Positions 1-13,689 of a stretch of 64,000 nucleotides of DNA are shown here, piece by piece. The notes beneath the pieces were generated by a model that saw only the letters and a list, made by a program, of their open reading frames with translations, had not been told where the DNA came from and ran no database searches. This DNA is from Halocaridina rubra (lineage: Eukaryota > Arthropoda > Malacostraca > Decapoda > Atyidae): NCBI GenBank assembly GCA_037179515.1, contig JAXCGZ010004154.1:1-64000 (forward strand). Reading direction: 5' to 3'. The position numbers and the translations under genes were made by a program. Positions within the stretch are counted from its first letter, which is position 1. Each line of letters opens with the position of its first letter.

Positions 1-526
1 AAAAAAGCGTCTCCTTGTTCCTCGTGACGTCATCTGTAGGAGACATTCCTAGAGCAGTAATTGGCTCTGATATCATTTTAAGGACTATTTTAGTGGTGGT
101 CCCTGGCAGGCAATTATAGCAGAGATGCAAGGGAGAGACAGTATTTTTAGGTGCAACAAGTGGAAGCAAATAAAATAAAACGAGAATAATAATGAAAAGT
201 TAGGTTACTGGTTATTTTTTTCTTAATTTTCTTGGCTCGTAGCAGACAGAAAAATAGGAGCAGCCTTTATATTGGGGCTATACTTCTACACGTACAAGAA
301 GAGTAAATAAGCTATTTAAAATTAGCTATAAGCTAAAATACAAATTGCAAATAATCATAATCTGCAAAAGTCAAGAAGTGGGAATTAATTTTTTTAGTCA
401 GAAAATAACAGTTATGTTAAAGGGAATTATTTTTTTTTTTAGTTAGAAAATAACAGTTATGTTACTAATTTCTTTAATAGGGCATCTAACAGCCTCTGTT
501 GACATTGAGCGAAACACTCTGTCACA
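1..526. repeat. Partial duplicate of 15162-15646
   Basis: Bases 1-526 align almost colinearly with 15162-15646, with point changes and small indels. Both contain the block from agagcagtaattggctctga to cttatattggggctatactt and both end in aaacactctg(t)(t/c)acag. After that, 527 continues as LINE sequence while 15647 continues as atgtaaaccacc. No gene is seen in it. Confidence 0.85.
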
Positions 527-2506
527 GACATCTTTTGTGAGAAATATGGGAAGATAGTAGATTGCTGCATACCTGTCACCAAAGTAGGTGTAATTCATGC
601 CAGAGAGAAATGGTTCGATAATGGGTGTAAAAGAGCTAAGGAGTGGAGAGACAAATTCTGGAAAAGGTATAGGAGGAGAAAAAACATAAATGCCTGGCAA
701 ACCTACAAAAGAGCAAGAAATGACTACCTAAGTAAAAGGAGAGATGCAGAGAGAGACTATGAGAGGGACATCACCAGGAAGGCTAAAGAAAATCCCAAGC
801 TTTTCCACAGCTTTATCAGAGGAAAACTGAAGGTAAAAGAACAGGTTTTAAGGCTAAAGAGAGAGGATGGAAGCATCACTGAGACAGATGAAGAGATCTG
901 CAAAGAATTGAACAAGGAGTTTCAGTCAGTATTTACAGTAGAAAATACCCCACCCCCTCAGATTGCAGTGATAGAAGCTCAAGGGCCGGTATTAGAGAAC
1001 ATCAACCTTACAGCCACAGAGGTATGCAAAGCGCTGATGGATTTAGATGTTCATAAAGCTACAGGTCCTGATGACATATCCCCTCATGTGCTTAAAAAAT
1101 GCGCAAACACAATATCAGTGGCACTAAGTATCATATTTAAGGAGTCACTGGAGTCGGGGGAGATTCCAAGATGCTGGAAACAAGCAAATGTGATACCTAT
1201 CTTCAAAAAGGGAAGAAGGGATACGGCTCTGAACTATAGACCAGTTTCCTTGACCAGCATAGTTTGCAAAGTTATGGAGAAACTACTAAGGAAACATATC
1301 TCTCTTCACTTGGAATCCTTCAACTTTTTGTCAGTGAGGCAACATGGCTTCAGAGAAGGTAGATCAACAGTAACAAACTTATTAGAATTTTATGATGAGG
1401 TAAGCCAAATCTTACAGGAAAGAGAGGGCTGGGCAGATTGCATATTCCTAGACTTCTAGAAAGCGTTTGACACTGTTCCACATGGGAGACTTATTAGGAA
1501 GCTGCAATCAATGGCTAGAATAGGTGGAAATGTTTTGGAATGGATAAAAACTTACTTAGAAGGAAGGGAACAGAGGGTTAGAGTAAGACACTCAGTGTCT
1601 GAATGGAGAAGAGTTAGTAGTGGGGTTCCACAGGGTTTAGTTTTAGGGCCACTTTTGTTCCTTGTATATGTAAATGACCTACCAGAGTCTGTAAATTCAT
1701 TCATGAATATGTTTGCAGATGATGCAAAGATTGTGAAGAAAGTAAAAAACGAGAACAATGGTAGAGAACTTCAGGAGGATCTAAATAATCTGCATGAGTG
1801 GTCAGAAAAGTGGCTAATGAAATTCAATACTTCAAAATGTAAGGTAATGAGAATGGGTACAAGTGCAAGAAGGCCCAAGCTTGACTACTCGGTGGCTGGA
1901 GTACAACTTCAAGAGACAGAAAATGAGAGAGACCTAGGAGTAAACATACTGGCAGATTTGTCTCCAGAAATAAATATAAATGGCATAGTAAGGGCAGCAT
2001 ATGCATTCTTATCAAATGTAAGGGTAGCCTCCAGGCACATGGGCAAGGAAATGTTCAGAAATATTTATGTAACCTATGTGAGGCCAAAACTCGAATATGC
2101 AGCCCCCTTTTTGAATCTGCACTTGAAAAAGCACATAGCTAAGCTTGAAAAAGTTCAAAGACATGCCACGAAACTGGTGCCAGAAATACGCAATCTCAGT
2201 TATGATGAGAGGCTGTGGGAATTAGACTTACCATCACTCGAAGCTAGAAGAGTAAGGGGGGATATGGTGACAGTCTTTAAATTCCTTCATGGTTATGATA
2301 GAGTGGATAGGGATCGATATTTCGACATGGCTGGCTCTAGAACTAGAGGTCATAGTTTGAAGCTTCGTAAGAAAACTTCTTTGCAGGATGTAAGGAAATA
2401 CTTTTTCAGTGTAAGAGTAGTTGATAATTGGAATTCGCTAAGCGAGGAGGTAGTCAATGCTATCTCAATCCATAGTTTTAAGGACAGGTACGATAAGTAT
2501 CACTAA
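527..2506 (+). pseudogene. LINE-A copy 1: 5'-truncated reverse transcriptase, one stop
   Basis: Reverse transcriptase of a CR1/jockey-like non-LTR retrotransposon; it would copy element RNA at a nicked target. The copy begins mid-ORF at DIFCEKYGK, so the endonuclease is missing. The frame runs from 527 through ATGPDDISP, YRPVSLTS and HGFREGRST to the palm motif LDF, then a TAG stop at 1457-1459 where copy 2 has CAG. It resumes in the same frame with SGVPQGLVLGP and FADDAK (1712-1729), then the typical C-terminal thumb (LPSLEARRVRGDM). It ends at a natural TAA after YDKYH. Only one nonsense change is seen in about 660 codons, so it is probably a young copy. Clade assignment is by motif only. 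Confidence 0.88.
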
Positions 2507-2580
2507 GTCTAAAATGGAACCGATCAGGAGACGGGAAGATACGAGCTTTGGGCTCTTTCCCGTAAACACAATTAGGTAAT

Positions 2581-2648
2581 CACATACATACATACATACA
2601 TACATACATACATACATACATACATACATACATACATACATACATACA
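2581..2648. repeat. (CATA)n microsatellite, 3' tail of LINE-A copy 1
   Basis: About 17 tandem CATA units lie directly between the 3' end of LINE copy 1 (..acaattaggtaatca) and the first LINE base of copy 2. It looks like a reverse-transcription tail or an expansion of one. Confidence 0.9.
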
Positions 2649-5405
2649 GTAAGGCAGATATAGTAGCAATTACAGAGACTAAGTTGAGTGAGGACATAAA
2701 CAGTGTCACAGTTTTTCCTAAGGGCTTCAGAATACTAAGGGTTGAAAGATCTGAGAGGACTGGTGGAGGGATAGCACTGCTCATAAGTGAAAGGATTCAC
2801 GTTGAAGAAATAGACTTGGCTATAGAAAGTGAGTTCAAGGAATTTCTTGTTGCTCGCATAAATACTGAGTCAGAGAGCATTATAATAACTGTTGTATACA
2901 ACCCACCAAGGAACCAAAATAGGCTTGAAGTTTATGAGGAAAGTCATATAGGTACTATTGAAGTCATAAACTCAGTTGTTAACATGGCACGGGGAAAAAA
3001 ATGTAGGATTTTGATTATGGGAGACTTTAATCATAAAGAGATAGATTGGATAAATCTTGACCCACACAGTGGTGAGGACTCATTTCGGGGCAAGATTCCT
3101 AGATTGCGTACAAGGGAATTTCCTACACCAACATGTAATGGAACCAACAAGGGCCAGGGGTGGGAATGAGCCATCACTACTTGATCTAGTGTTCACAGGT
3201 AATGTGTTGGATATTGAAAAAATTGAGTATGAACCACCAATTGGAAAGAGTGACCACTGTGTGTTGTTGATGGAGTATATCATTGAAGATATTCTTCCTG
3301 AGAGTAGAGGCACTGAGGACATGAGGAGGAACTATCCAAAAGGAGATTACACCAAAATGAATGAGCTTTTTGCAGTTATTGACTGGAGAACCTTATTTTA
3401 CAACAAATCTGTACAAGAAATGTATGACATCTTTTGTGAGAAATATGGGAAGATAGTAGATTGCTGCATACCTGTCACCAAAGTAGGTGTAATTCATGCC
3501 AGAGAGAAATGGTTCGATAATGGGTGTAAAAGAGCTAAGGAGTGGAGAGACAAATTCTGGAAAAGGTATAGGAGGAGAAAAAACATAAATGCCTGGCAAA
3601 CCTACAAAAGAGCAAGAAATGACTACCTAAGTAAAAGGAGAGAGGCAGAGAGAGACTATGAGAGGGACATCACCAGGAAGGCTAAAGAAAATCCCAAGCT
3701 TTTCCACAGCTTTATCAGAGGAAAACTGAAGGTAAAAGAACAGGTTTTAAGGCTAAAGAGAGAGGATGGAAGCATCACTGAGACGGATGAAGAGATCTGC
3801 AAAGAATTGAACAAGGAGTTTCAGTCAGTATTTACAGTAGAAAATACCCCACCCCCTCAGATTGCAGTGATAGAAGCTCAAGGGCCGTTATTAGAGAACA
3901 TCAACCTTACAGCCACAGAGGTATGCAAAGAGCTGATGGATTTAGATGTTCATAAAGCTACAGGTCCTGATGACATATCCCCTCATGTGCTTAAAAAATG
4001 CACAAACTCAATATCAGTGGCACTAAGTATCATATTTAAAAAGTCACTGGAGTCAGGGGAGATTCCAAGATGTTGGAAACAAGCAAATGTGATACCTATC
4101 TTCAAAAAGGGAAGAAGGGATACGGCTCTGAACTATAGACCAGTTTCCTTGACCAGCATAGTTTGCAAAGTTATGGAGAAACTACTAAGGAAACATATCT
4201 CTCTTCACTTGGAATCCTTCAACTTTTTGTCAGTGAGGCAACATGGCTTCAGAGAAGGTAGATCAACAGTAACAAACTTATTAGAATTTTATGATGAGGT
4301 AAGCCGAATCTTACAGGAAAGAGAGGGCTGGGCAGATTGCATATTCCTAGACTTCCAGAAAGCGTTTGACACTGTTCCACATGGGAGACTTATTAGGAAG
4401 CTGCAATCAATGGCTAGAATAGGTGGAAATGTTTTAGAATGGATAAAAACTTACTTAGAAGGAAGGGAACAGAGGGTTAGAGTAAGACACTCAGTGTCTG
4501 AATGGAGAAGAGTTAGTAGTGGAGTTCCACAGGGTTCAGTTTTAGGACCACTTTTGTTCCTTGTATATGTAAATGACCTACCAGAGTCTGTAAATTCATT
4601 CATGAATATGTTTGCAGATGATGCAAAGATTGTGAACAAAGTAAAAAACGAGAACAATGGTAGAGAACTTCAGGAGGATCTAAATAATCTGCATGAGTGG
4701 TCAGAAAAGTGGCTAAAGAAATTCAGTACTTCAAAATGTAAGGTAATGAGAATGGGTACAAGTGCAAGAAGGCCCAAGCTTGACTACTCGGTGGCTGGAG
4801 TACAACTTCAAGAGACAGAAAATGAGAGAGATCTAGGAGTAAACATACTGGCAAATTTGTCTCCAGAAATACATATAAATGGCATAGTAAGGGCAGCATA
4901 TGCTTCTTATCAAATGTAAGGGTAGCCTTCAGGCACATGGACAAGGAAATGTTCAGAAATATTTATGCAACCTATGTGAGGCCAAAACTCGAATATGCAG
5001 CCCCCTTTTGGAATCTGCACTTGAAAAGGCACATAGCTAAGCTTGAAAAAGTTCAAAGACATGCCACGAAACTGGTGCCAGAAATACGCAATCTCAGTTA
5101 TGATGAGAGGCTGAGGGAATTAGACTTACCATCACTCGAAGCTAGAAGAATGAGGGGGGATATGGTGACAGTCTTTAAATTCCTTCATGGTTATGATAGA
5201 GTGGATAGGGATTGATATTTTGATATGGCTGGCTCTAGAACTAGAGGTCATAGTTTGAAGCTTCGTAAGAAAACTTCTTTGCAGGATGTAAGGAAATACT
5301 TTTTCAGTGTAAGAGTAGTTGATAATTGGAATTGGCTAAGCGAGGAGGTAGTTAATGCTATCTCAATCCATAGTTTTAAGGACAGGTATGACAAGTATCA
5401 CTAAG
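2649..5405 (+). pseudogene. LINE-A copy 2: endonuclease plus reverse transcriptase, broken
   Basis: A longer copy of the same LINE. It starts inside the apurinic-type endonuclease (ADIVAITETKL) and shows TGGGIALLI, VVYNPPR, ILIMGDFN and, after a shift, KSDHCVLL. The first lesion is an extra base in the ttcgggg run near 3083-3090, which moves the frame from 2651 to that of 3057. The RT is then open through HGFREGRST, LDFQKAFD, SGVPQGSVLGP and FADDAK to 4919. A one-base deletion near 4901 (gcttcttatc, against gcattcttatc in copy 1) shifts the C-terminus, and a TGA at 5213-5215 replaces CGA of copy 1. The N-terminal part of the endonuclease and any ORF1 are absent. Confidence 0.88.
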
Positions 5406-5500
5406 TATAAAATGGAACCGATCAGGAGACGGGAAGATACGAGCTTTGGGCTCTTTCCCGTAAACACAATTAGGTAATCACAATTAGGTAATCACAAATA

Positions 5501-8137
<2,637 letters not shown>

Positions 8138-8590
8138 GGGTTAAGATTCGTTTTATGCACCCCTTGCGTAGCCTTTACAATAAATCGGTGTTAATCACCG
8201 CTTTATGACATGAACAGCACTTGATGGATAAGCATCCAAATCTATCCTGTTAAGGTATGTTAGGCTTCAAATTTGAGTTGGGTTAGGTTAATTAGATCAC
8301 GTTATGTAAGTACCCTCTACTGCCCACCAATATCGACCCTGAATAAAACAAATAGTGATGTCCGAGGAAAAACAATGATCAGATGCATTCAAAGCACCTC
8401 AAAACCTAGCAGAAAATGAAGTTTACTGTAGGCCAAAACTAAAGGGATGCATAAAACGAATCTTAACCCTATTTTTTTCTAATAGGTTTTGATGTGCTCT
8501 GAATTCATCTTATTATTGTTTTTCTCAAAAATTTAAATTTTTTTGTGTTAAAAGCCGATATTGGTAGGCAGAGGTGGGTACTTAAATATA
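8138..8590. repeat. Inverted-repeat segment
   Basis: The word gggttaagattcgtttta at 8138-8155 returns as its reverse complement near 8452-8470. The block 8305-8415 (accctctactgcccaccaat..., ..caaaacctagcag) matches the reverse complement of about 8465-8590 imperfectly. The arms are about 110-130 bp with divergence. It could be a small foldback element; no target duplication was identified. Confidence 0.6.
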
Positions 8591-8599
8591 TATGTATAT

Positions 8600-8856
8600 T
8601 AAAACCCAGCAGAGAACTGGATATTAATTACACATCTTTTATAATCCCTTCACATCTGACAGGTCATTACACTCTCCATCTCTTGTTTCTCTTTACAGCC
8701 TGATAAAGGCTGTTTTATTTTATAATTTTTTGACCCGTCCTGTTGTCACTATAATCTTTTTTTTTTATAATTTTTATTTTATTTTATTTTTTATTTTTTT
8801 TAAATCCGTGATGCACTGAAGTCGCGATAGGTGAACCGCGAAATAGCAAGGGATTA

Positions 8857-8859
<3 letters not shown>
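8600..8859 (+). mobile_element. Terminal arm of a TA-ended foldback element (family E)
   Basis: Runs from aaaacccagcagagaactgg through acatctgacaggtcattaca to the end tagcaagggattactg, followed by (TA)n. The same arm recurs inverted at 8933-9190, 10450-10670, 32790-33010 and 57203-57320, and forward at 11110-11310 and 35395-35610. The outermost bases resemble Tigger-type ends (CAGTAATCCCTTGCT read inward). Confidence 0.7.

Positions 8860-8931
<72 letters not shown>
8860..8931. repeat. (TA)n tract between two inverted element arms
   Basis: About 35 TA units flanked on both sides by inverted copies of the family-E arm. Confidence 0.95.
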
Positions 8932-8932
<1 letters not shown>

Positions 8933-8935
<3 letters not shown>

Positions 8936-10293
8936 TATCCCTTGCTATATCGAGATTCACCTACCATGAATTCTGTGCATCACAGATTTTTTTTCTGCAA
9001 GATAAAAAAAATATTTTTTTTCTTTATGGTTGTGACACCAGGACGGGCCAAAAAATAATAAAATAAAGCAGTTTTTATCGGTCCTGGGCACAAAGAATAT
9101 ATAAAATAAAGAGAAACAGAGATGGAGAGTGTAATGACGTGTCAGATGTGAAGGGATTATAAAAGATGTGTAATGAATATCTAAGAATATTCAGTGTAGC
9201 TGATGCCATGAGCCATCTTAAAAATGCATCCTCCTTCGCAGCTTTCTATATGTATACTGATATCGACTTCTCTGTTCTCTAAGTTAAGAACTAATTATTC
9301 TCATTGTAAGGAAAACAAATATGGTGATGATGCCGATAATAACGATACTGTATCGAGTGTTATTATTACTACTTTATTATTAACATTATTGTTAACATTT
9401 TTATTACAGCATTATTATTTTCTAGGAAAGGTACAATTAATTTAACTGTATGTATTACCCTCTTACTTATTAGTTCAGTTACATGTCTACTTATAAGTCA
9501 CTTTTAATCTTAGAAGAATAACCATTTTACAAAAATATAAATAAATGTTTGTTTGTTTGTCTTCGAATCAGCTGATGCACCCTCGCACGCTATTACCCTG
9601 ACAATATTATATCGAATGTTTGTTTGCTGTTTGTTCTTAATGCTTTTTTTTCAATTTCTTCATAATATTCGATCGCATTAAGTGGTAGAAGAGGAGGAGG
9701 ATGCGGGAGAACGAACCTCTAACCAAAACATTTTGCCGCTTCTGTATCAGCTGATGCTTATCACTATTCAAGCACAATATCTTACTCATAAAATATTTAT
9801 TTACTCACCCTATTTGGGGTTTATCTAATTTTCAAGATTATAGATTATTATTAATATTCCTTGGTTCTAAACATTATTCTATCTATTGACCATGCTGCAT
9901 GAAATCATAACGTAAATAAAGTCAGCTGAGAGAAAAAGAAAACATATACAATTACTTCAAAGAAAATGTATATCGTACTGTACATGGGGAACTTAAATGA
10001 AATATATATATTCTCTACTTGCTATTTCCTTAACAATATTAAATCAAAAGTTTGTTCGCTGTTTGTTCTTAATGCTTTTTTTCAATCTTCATAATATCAC
10101 GTTCATATAAATTTACTCTTGCGTGCTGTTATTAATAAAATAAAGGGTGGTTTGTTAACAGTGCTGGGAGGGCTTATGCAGTAAAGGTAAAAATAGATGT
10201 AAAATACGTATAATAAATATTGTGCTCCTACTTCCCGATTTTTCACATATCGCGGCGGGTCCCGGAACCGAACCCCTGCAATATGTGAGGGAG

Positions 10294-10297
<4 letters not shown>
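8933..10297. mobile_element. TA-flanked composite element with LINE fragment inside
   Basis: The left arm (8933-9190) is the inverted family-E arm starting ttatcccttgctatatcg. The right end (about 10140-10297) is the Tigger-like end with cccggaaccgaaccc and gagggagcact next to (TA)n. Inside lie a LINE-D 3' fragment, one unit of the 180-bp repeat (about 9565-9745) and a block (9745-10070) that recurs at 58120-58460. No transposase coding was found. Confidence 0.6.
9205..9562 (+). mobile_element. LINE-D 3' fragment with (TGTT)n tail
   Basis: Begins in the last codons of the LINE-D RT (catcttaaaaatgcatcctc) and matches the 3' region of the 39206-40721 copy, including ttattctcattgtaa and tattaccctcttacttatt. 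It ends aaataaatgtttgtttgttt. There is no independent coding function. Confidence 0.8.

Positions 10298-10299
<2 letters not shown>

Positions 10300-10371
<72 letters not shown>
10300..10371. repeat. (TA)n tract
   Basis: TA repeats separating the end of one TA-ended element from the start of the next (CAGTGTTCCCCCG at 10373). Confidence 0.95.
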
Positions 10372-10372
<1 letters not shown>

Positions 10373-10374
<2 letters not shown>

Positions 10375-10657
10375 GTGTTCCCCCGATTATTTGCGTTTCT
10401 TGGTTCGCGTTCTCACTGTATCGCATTTTTTTTTTTTTTTTTTTTTAAGATTATTGTGACACCAGGATGGGCCAAAAAATGATAAAATAAAACAGACTTT
10501 ATCAGGTTGTAAAGAGAAACAGAGATGGAGAGTGTAATGACCTGTCAGATGTGAAGGGATTATAAAAGGTGTGTAATGAATATCCAGCTCTCTGCTGGGT
10601 TTTAATATACCTCTGCATTACTTTCATGATGTCTATTCCAATAATTCTGCTTAGATC

Positions 10658-10689
<32 letters not shown>

Positions 10690-11308
10690 ATTATCATTGG
10701 CAATAATAATTTTCCTTTGATGATGATTGTGGAGATTATTATCATCATCATCATTATTAATATTATTAAGGGCTCATCATTGTTTGTACTCTGTTGGTTT
10801 ATTTACTTTTAGCAACTGTGTAAAGTGCCCCTCCCTAGTTGGCTGGGACAAAGAGAGTGTAGGGGGTTGGGTAGAATAGAATGTTGGAGAGAGAGAGAAT
10901 CTTTAAGTAACTCTTGTTCATTCAACCAAAACTATGTTATTTATAGTAAAAATAATGGTTTAATTACGAATTCGTAGTAATAATGATGATAATAATAATA
11001 ATAATAATAATAATGATAATAAGAATAATAATAATCTCCCCAATCATCATCAAAGAAAAATTATTGTTGCCAATGGTAATAATAATAATAATAATAAGAT
11101 CTAAGGAGAATTTTAGAATAGACATCATGAAAGTAATGCAGAGGTATAGTAAACCTAGCAGAGAGCTGGATATTCATTACACATCTTTTATAATCCCTTC
11201 ACATCTGACAGGTCATTACACTCTCCATCTCTGTTTCTCTTTACAGCCTGATAAAGGCCGTTTTATTTTATAATTTTGGGCCTCTCCTGGTGTCATAATC
11301 ATCTTCGG

Positions 11309-11341
<33 letters not shown>

Positions 11342-11455
11342 TTTTTTTTTATTTATTTATTTATTTATTTTTTTTTTAGGCTGATCCTACTTTGTGGTTT
11401 TCCTGGTTCGCGCCGGGTCCCGGAACCGAACTACCGCGATAAGGGGGGGAATACT
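10373..11455. mobile_element. Foldback element with long inverted arms (family E)
   Basis: Starts CAGTGTTCCCCCGATTAT after TA and ends ..gggggaatact before TA. Arms of about 250 bp (10450-10670 and 11110-11310) are inverted copies containing tgacctgtcagatgtgaagg. The middle carries (ATT)n/(AAT)n runs and short inverted blocks around ctttgatgatgattg. No transposase frame was found, so it is non-autonomous. Confidence 0.75.
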
Positions 11456-11580
11456 ATATATATAAAATGAAGCCACGAGTGAGGTTGGGGAATCTGTAAT
11501 ATGAACATAGTGGCATTCAGATAGAATGCGTTCATTCCTAAGTATAGCAGATATAAGCTATAAGGTTGGATTCCTTTTAA

Positions 11581-11650
11581 CCTTCTGTGGTGTAGTGGTA
11601 GCGCCTTGACTTAGTAATCATAAGTCCTAGGTTCGAGTCCCGGTCGGGGT
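11581..11650 (+). tRNA. tRNA-like sequence (probably SINE head, not functional)
   Basis: Has a good A box (tggtgtagtgg) and B box (ggttcgagtcc) with tRNA-like spacing over 70 nt. The D and T arms can pair with some G-U pairs. The acceptor ends pair weakly, and the anticodon stem needs bulges, so the anticodon is uncertain. It is closest by eye to Thr(AGT)-like tRNAs. An A-run follows it. Confidence 0.5.
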
Positions 11651-11853
11651 AAAAAAAAAAAATCATGTTTTCACATATGTAATGTGCTTATTTGATATTT
11701 CATGCCCGAATGAGATTGGGAATTGAATTAAATGCTAAAATGAAGCCATGAGTGAGGTTGGGGAATCTGTAATATGAACATGGTGGCATTCAGATAGAAT
11801 GCGTTCATTCCTAAGTATAGCAGATATAAGCTATAAGGTTGGATTCCTTTTAA

Positions 11854-11923
11854 CCTTCTGTGGTGTAGTGGTAGCGCCTTGACTTAGTAATCATAAGTCC
11901 TAGGTTCGAGTCCCGGTCGGGGT
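11854..11923 (+). tRNA. tRNA-like sequence, second tandem copy
   Basis: Identical by eye to the copy at 11581-11650, in the second 271-bp unit, also followed by an A-run. Read as part of a SINE-like repeat. Confidence 0.5.
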
Positions 11924-11937
11924 AAAAAAAAAAAAAA

Positions 11938-11940
<3 letters not shown>

Positions 11941-12024
<84 letters not shown>
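11941..12024. repeat. (TA)n tract
   Basis: TA repeats directly before cacacaggtatatctcgac, a Tigger-type terminus. Confidence 0.95.
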
Positions 12025-12030
<6 letters not shown>

Positions 12031-12031
<1 letters not shown>

Positions 12032-12540
12032 GGTATATCTCGACTTACGTCATTTCGAGTTAAGTCTTTCTCGATTATACGTCTGTTTTCAAAAAAATAT
12101 ATGGAAAAATAAAAAAAATAGAAATGAAGTTTACGTCATTATAATCAACTTTACGTCTGTCCACTACAAATATTGGAATCATAATATCACTAGAAAACCA
12201 TTAAAAGCACATGAAATCATGTTAATGTACAATAAATAAAAACAAAAGCACATAAAATCATGTTATTGTACAATAAATAAGAATAAAAGCATATAAAATC
12301 TTATTAAAATACATACAGTAGTTCCAATATCTACCGATAGGCGTCGTCACTTGTCATTCCCGCAAAACCGCTATTGTTTTGAATTGATTAGTTTATGCAC
12401 GGTCTACGTCTGTTTATCTGCTACTCTCATTCTCATTCATTGGTGACCTTATAGTTTGCCCCCATGGCACCTAAGAAAATTCCTAGTGCAAGTGCTAAGC
12501 GTCATTTCTTTCATTCATCTATTCTGGCAACACTGATGGT
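12031..12540 (+). mobile_element. Tigger-like element 5' part with transposase start remnant
   Basis: Begins caggtatatctcgacttacg, resembling the CAGG(C/T)ATA-type ends of Tigger elements. At 12464 a short frame opens MAPKKIPSASAKR, the kind of N-terminus seen in Tigger transposases, and is lost within about 15 codons. The body then runs into the 180-bp tandem array. No matching right end was found. Confidence 0.5.
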
Positions 12541-12554
12541 AGTGGTGAGGACGA

Positions 12555-13265
12555 GGATGCAAGCGTTTTGCTGTCTCCGTATCAGCTGATGCACCCTCGA
12601 ATGCTATTTCCCTGACGATATTATATCGAAAGTTTGCTTGCTGTTTGTTCTTAATGCTTTTTTTTTCCATTATCTTCATAATATCCTATCGCATTAAGCG
12701 GTAGAAGAGGAGGAGGATGCGGGAGAACGAACCTCTATCGGCAAACGATTTGTCACACTTCCGTATCAGCTGATGCACCCTCGCACGCTATTTCCCTGAC
12801 AATATTATATCAAAAATTTGTTTGCTGTTTGTTCTTAATGCTTTTTTTCTGTTTCCTTCATAATATTCTATCAGCATTAAGCGGTAGAAGAGGAGGATGC
12901 AGGAGAACCAACCTCTATCGGCAAATGATTTATCACACTTCCATATCAGCTGATGCACCCTCGCATGCTATTTCCCTTACAATATTATATCGAAAATTAT
13001 TTGCTGTTTGTTCTTAATGCATTTTTTCAATTTTCTTCATAATATTTGATTGCATTAAGCAGTAGAAGAGGAGGAGGATGCGGGAGAACAAACCTCTATC
13101 GGCAAACGTTTTGCTACTTCCGTATCAGCTGATGCACCCTCGCACGCTATTTTCCTGATGATATTATATTTAAAATGTGTTTGCTGTGTATTCTTAATGC
13201 TTTTTTTAAATTTTCTTCATACTGTCCGGATTGCATTATGCGAAAGAAGAGGATGGCGGAAAAGT
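12555..13265. repeat. Tandem array, four units of about 180 bp
   Basis: The word atcagctgatgcaccctcg recurs at 12581, 12765, 12945 and 13124 (periods 184, 180, 179). Each unit also carries ttgctgtttgttcttaatgc and an agaggaggatgc..gagaac block. Single units recur near 9575-9745; the gaggaggatgc block also appears at 36480-36515 and 52770-52810. Confidence 0.85.
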
Positions 13266-13318
13266 GCCTCCGAGGCGGTCGATTTTTTACTAATATGAAA
13301 TTTTTTTTGTAATTTTGC

Positions 13319-13681
13319 ATGGGCGTTATTTGCGAATTTTGTATTTATTTACTATTATTTTTTGGGGGGCCTTATTGCAATATCGCGGTTAAAAAAAATA
13401 AAGTGGAAAGAGTGGAGTCACACAAGCAGCAAAATGAAGAAGAGGAGGAAGCAGAACCACCTGAGCCACGTCACTTTACCATTAAGAAAATGCAGCAGGC
13501 ATTTGCATTTATCGAAAAAGGACTTTCTTTGTTCGAGGATATGGATCCCAATGCTCAACGCTTTTCCAAGGTTATGGGGTCTTGTCACGAAGCTTTTGCT
13601 CCTTATAATGTGATTCTTGAGGAAAAGAAGAAGACAGTTCAAGGAACTCTCGACCAGTTTTTCAAGCCTATCGGACAATGA
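13319..13681 (+). pseudogene. Tigger/pogo transposase C-terminal tail (family C)
   Basis: About 90 codons after a non-homologous start give FTIKKMQQAFAFIEKG, LSLFEDMDPNAQRF, APYNVILEEKKKTVQGTLDQFF. This is the layout of Tigger transposase C-termini: helical tail, APY motif, then a PCNA-interaction-like QxxLxxFF (13640-13663). The catalytic DDE domain is absent. The first ~25 residues look like element end sequence, so the start codon is probably not genuine. The upstream words atttgcgaattttg and ttattttttggggg recur near 55600-55645. It is read as an internally deleted derivative that kept only its 3' coding end. Confidence 0.7.
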
Positions 13682-13689
13682 CGACAACA

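Larger units (their letters stand above)
11467..11941 (+). repeat. Two tandem 271-bp units carrying a tRNA-derived sequence
   Basis: The unit starts aaaatgaagccacgagtgag at 11467 and again at about 11738. Each contains a tRNA-like segment ending in an A-run. The first is followed by a spacer ending gggaattgaattaaatgc; the second runs into (TA)n. The layout suits a tRNA-derived SINE that was duplicated head to tail. Confidence 0.8.

Noticed and set aside
11581..11650. Functional tRNA gene
   Set aside because: Weak acceptor pairing, disturbed anticodon stem, and identical copies in tandem and inverted arrangement with A-runs; a tRNA-derived SINE is more likely.
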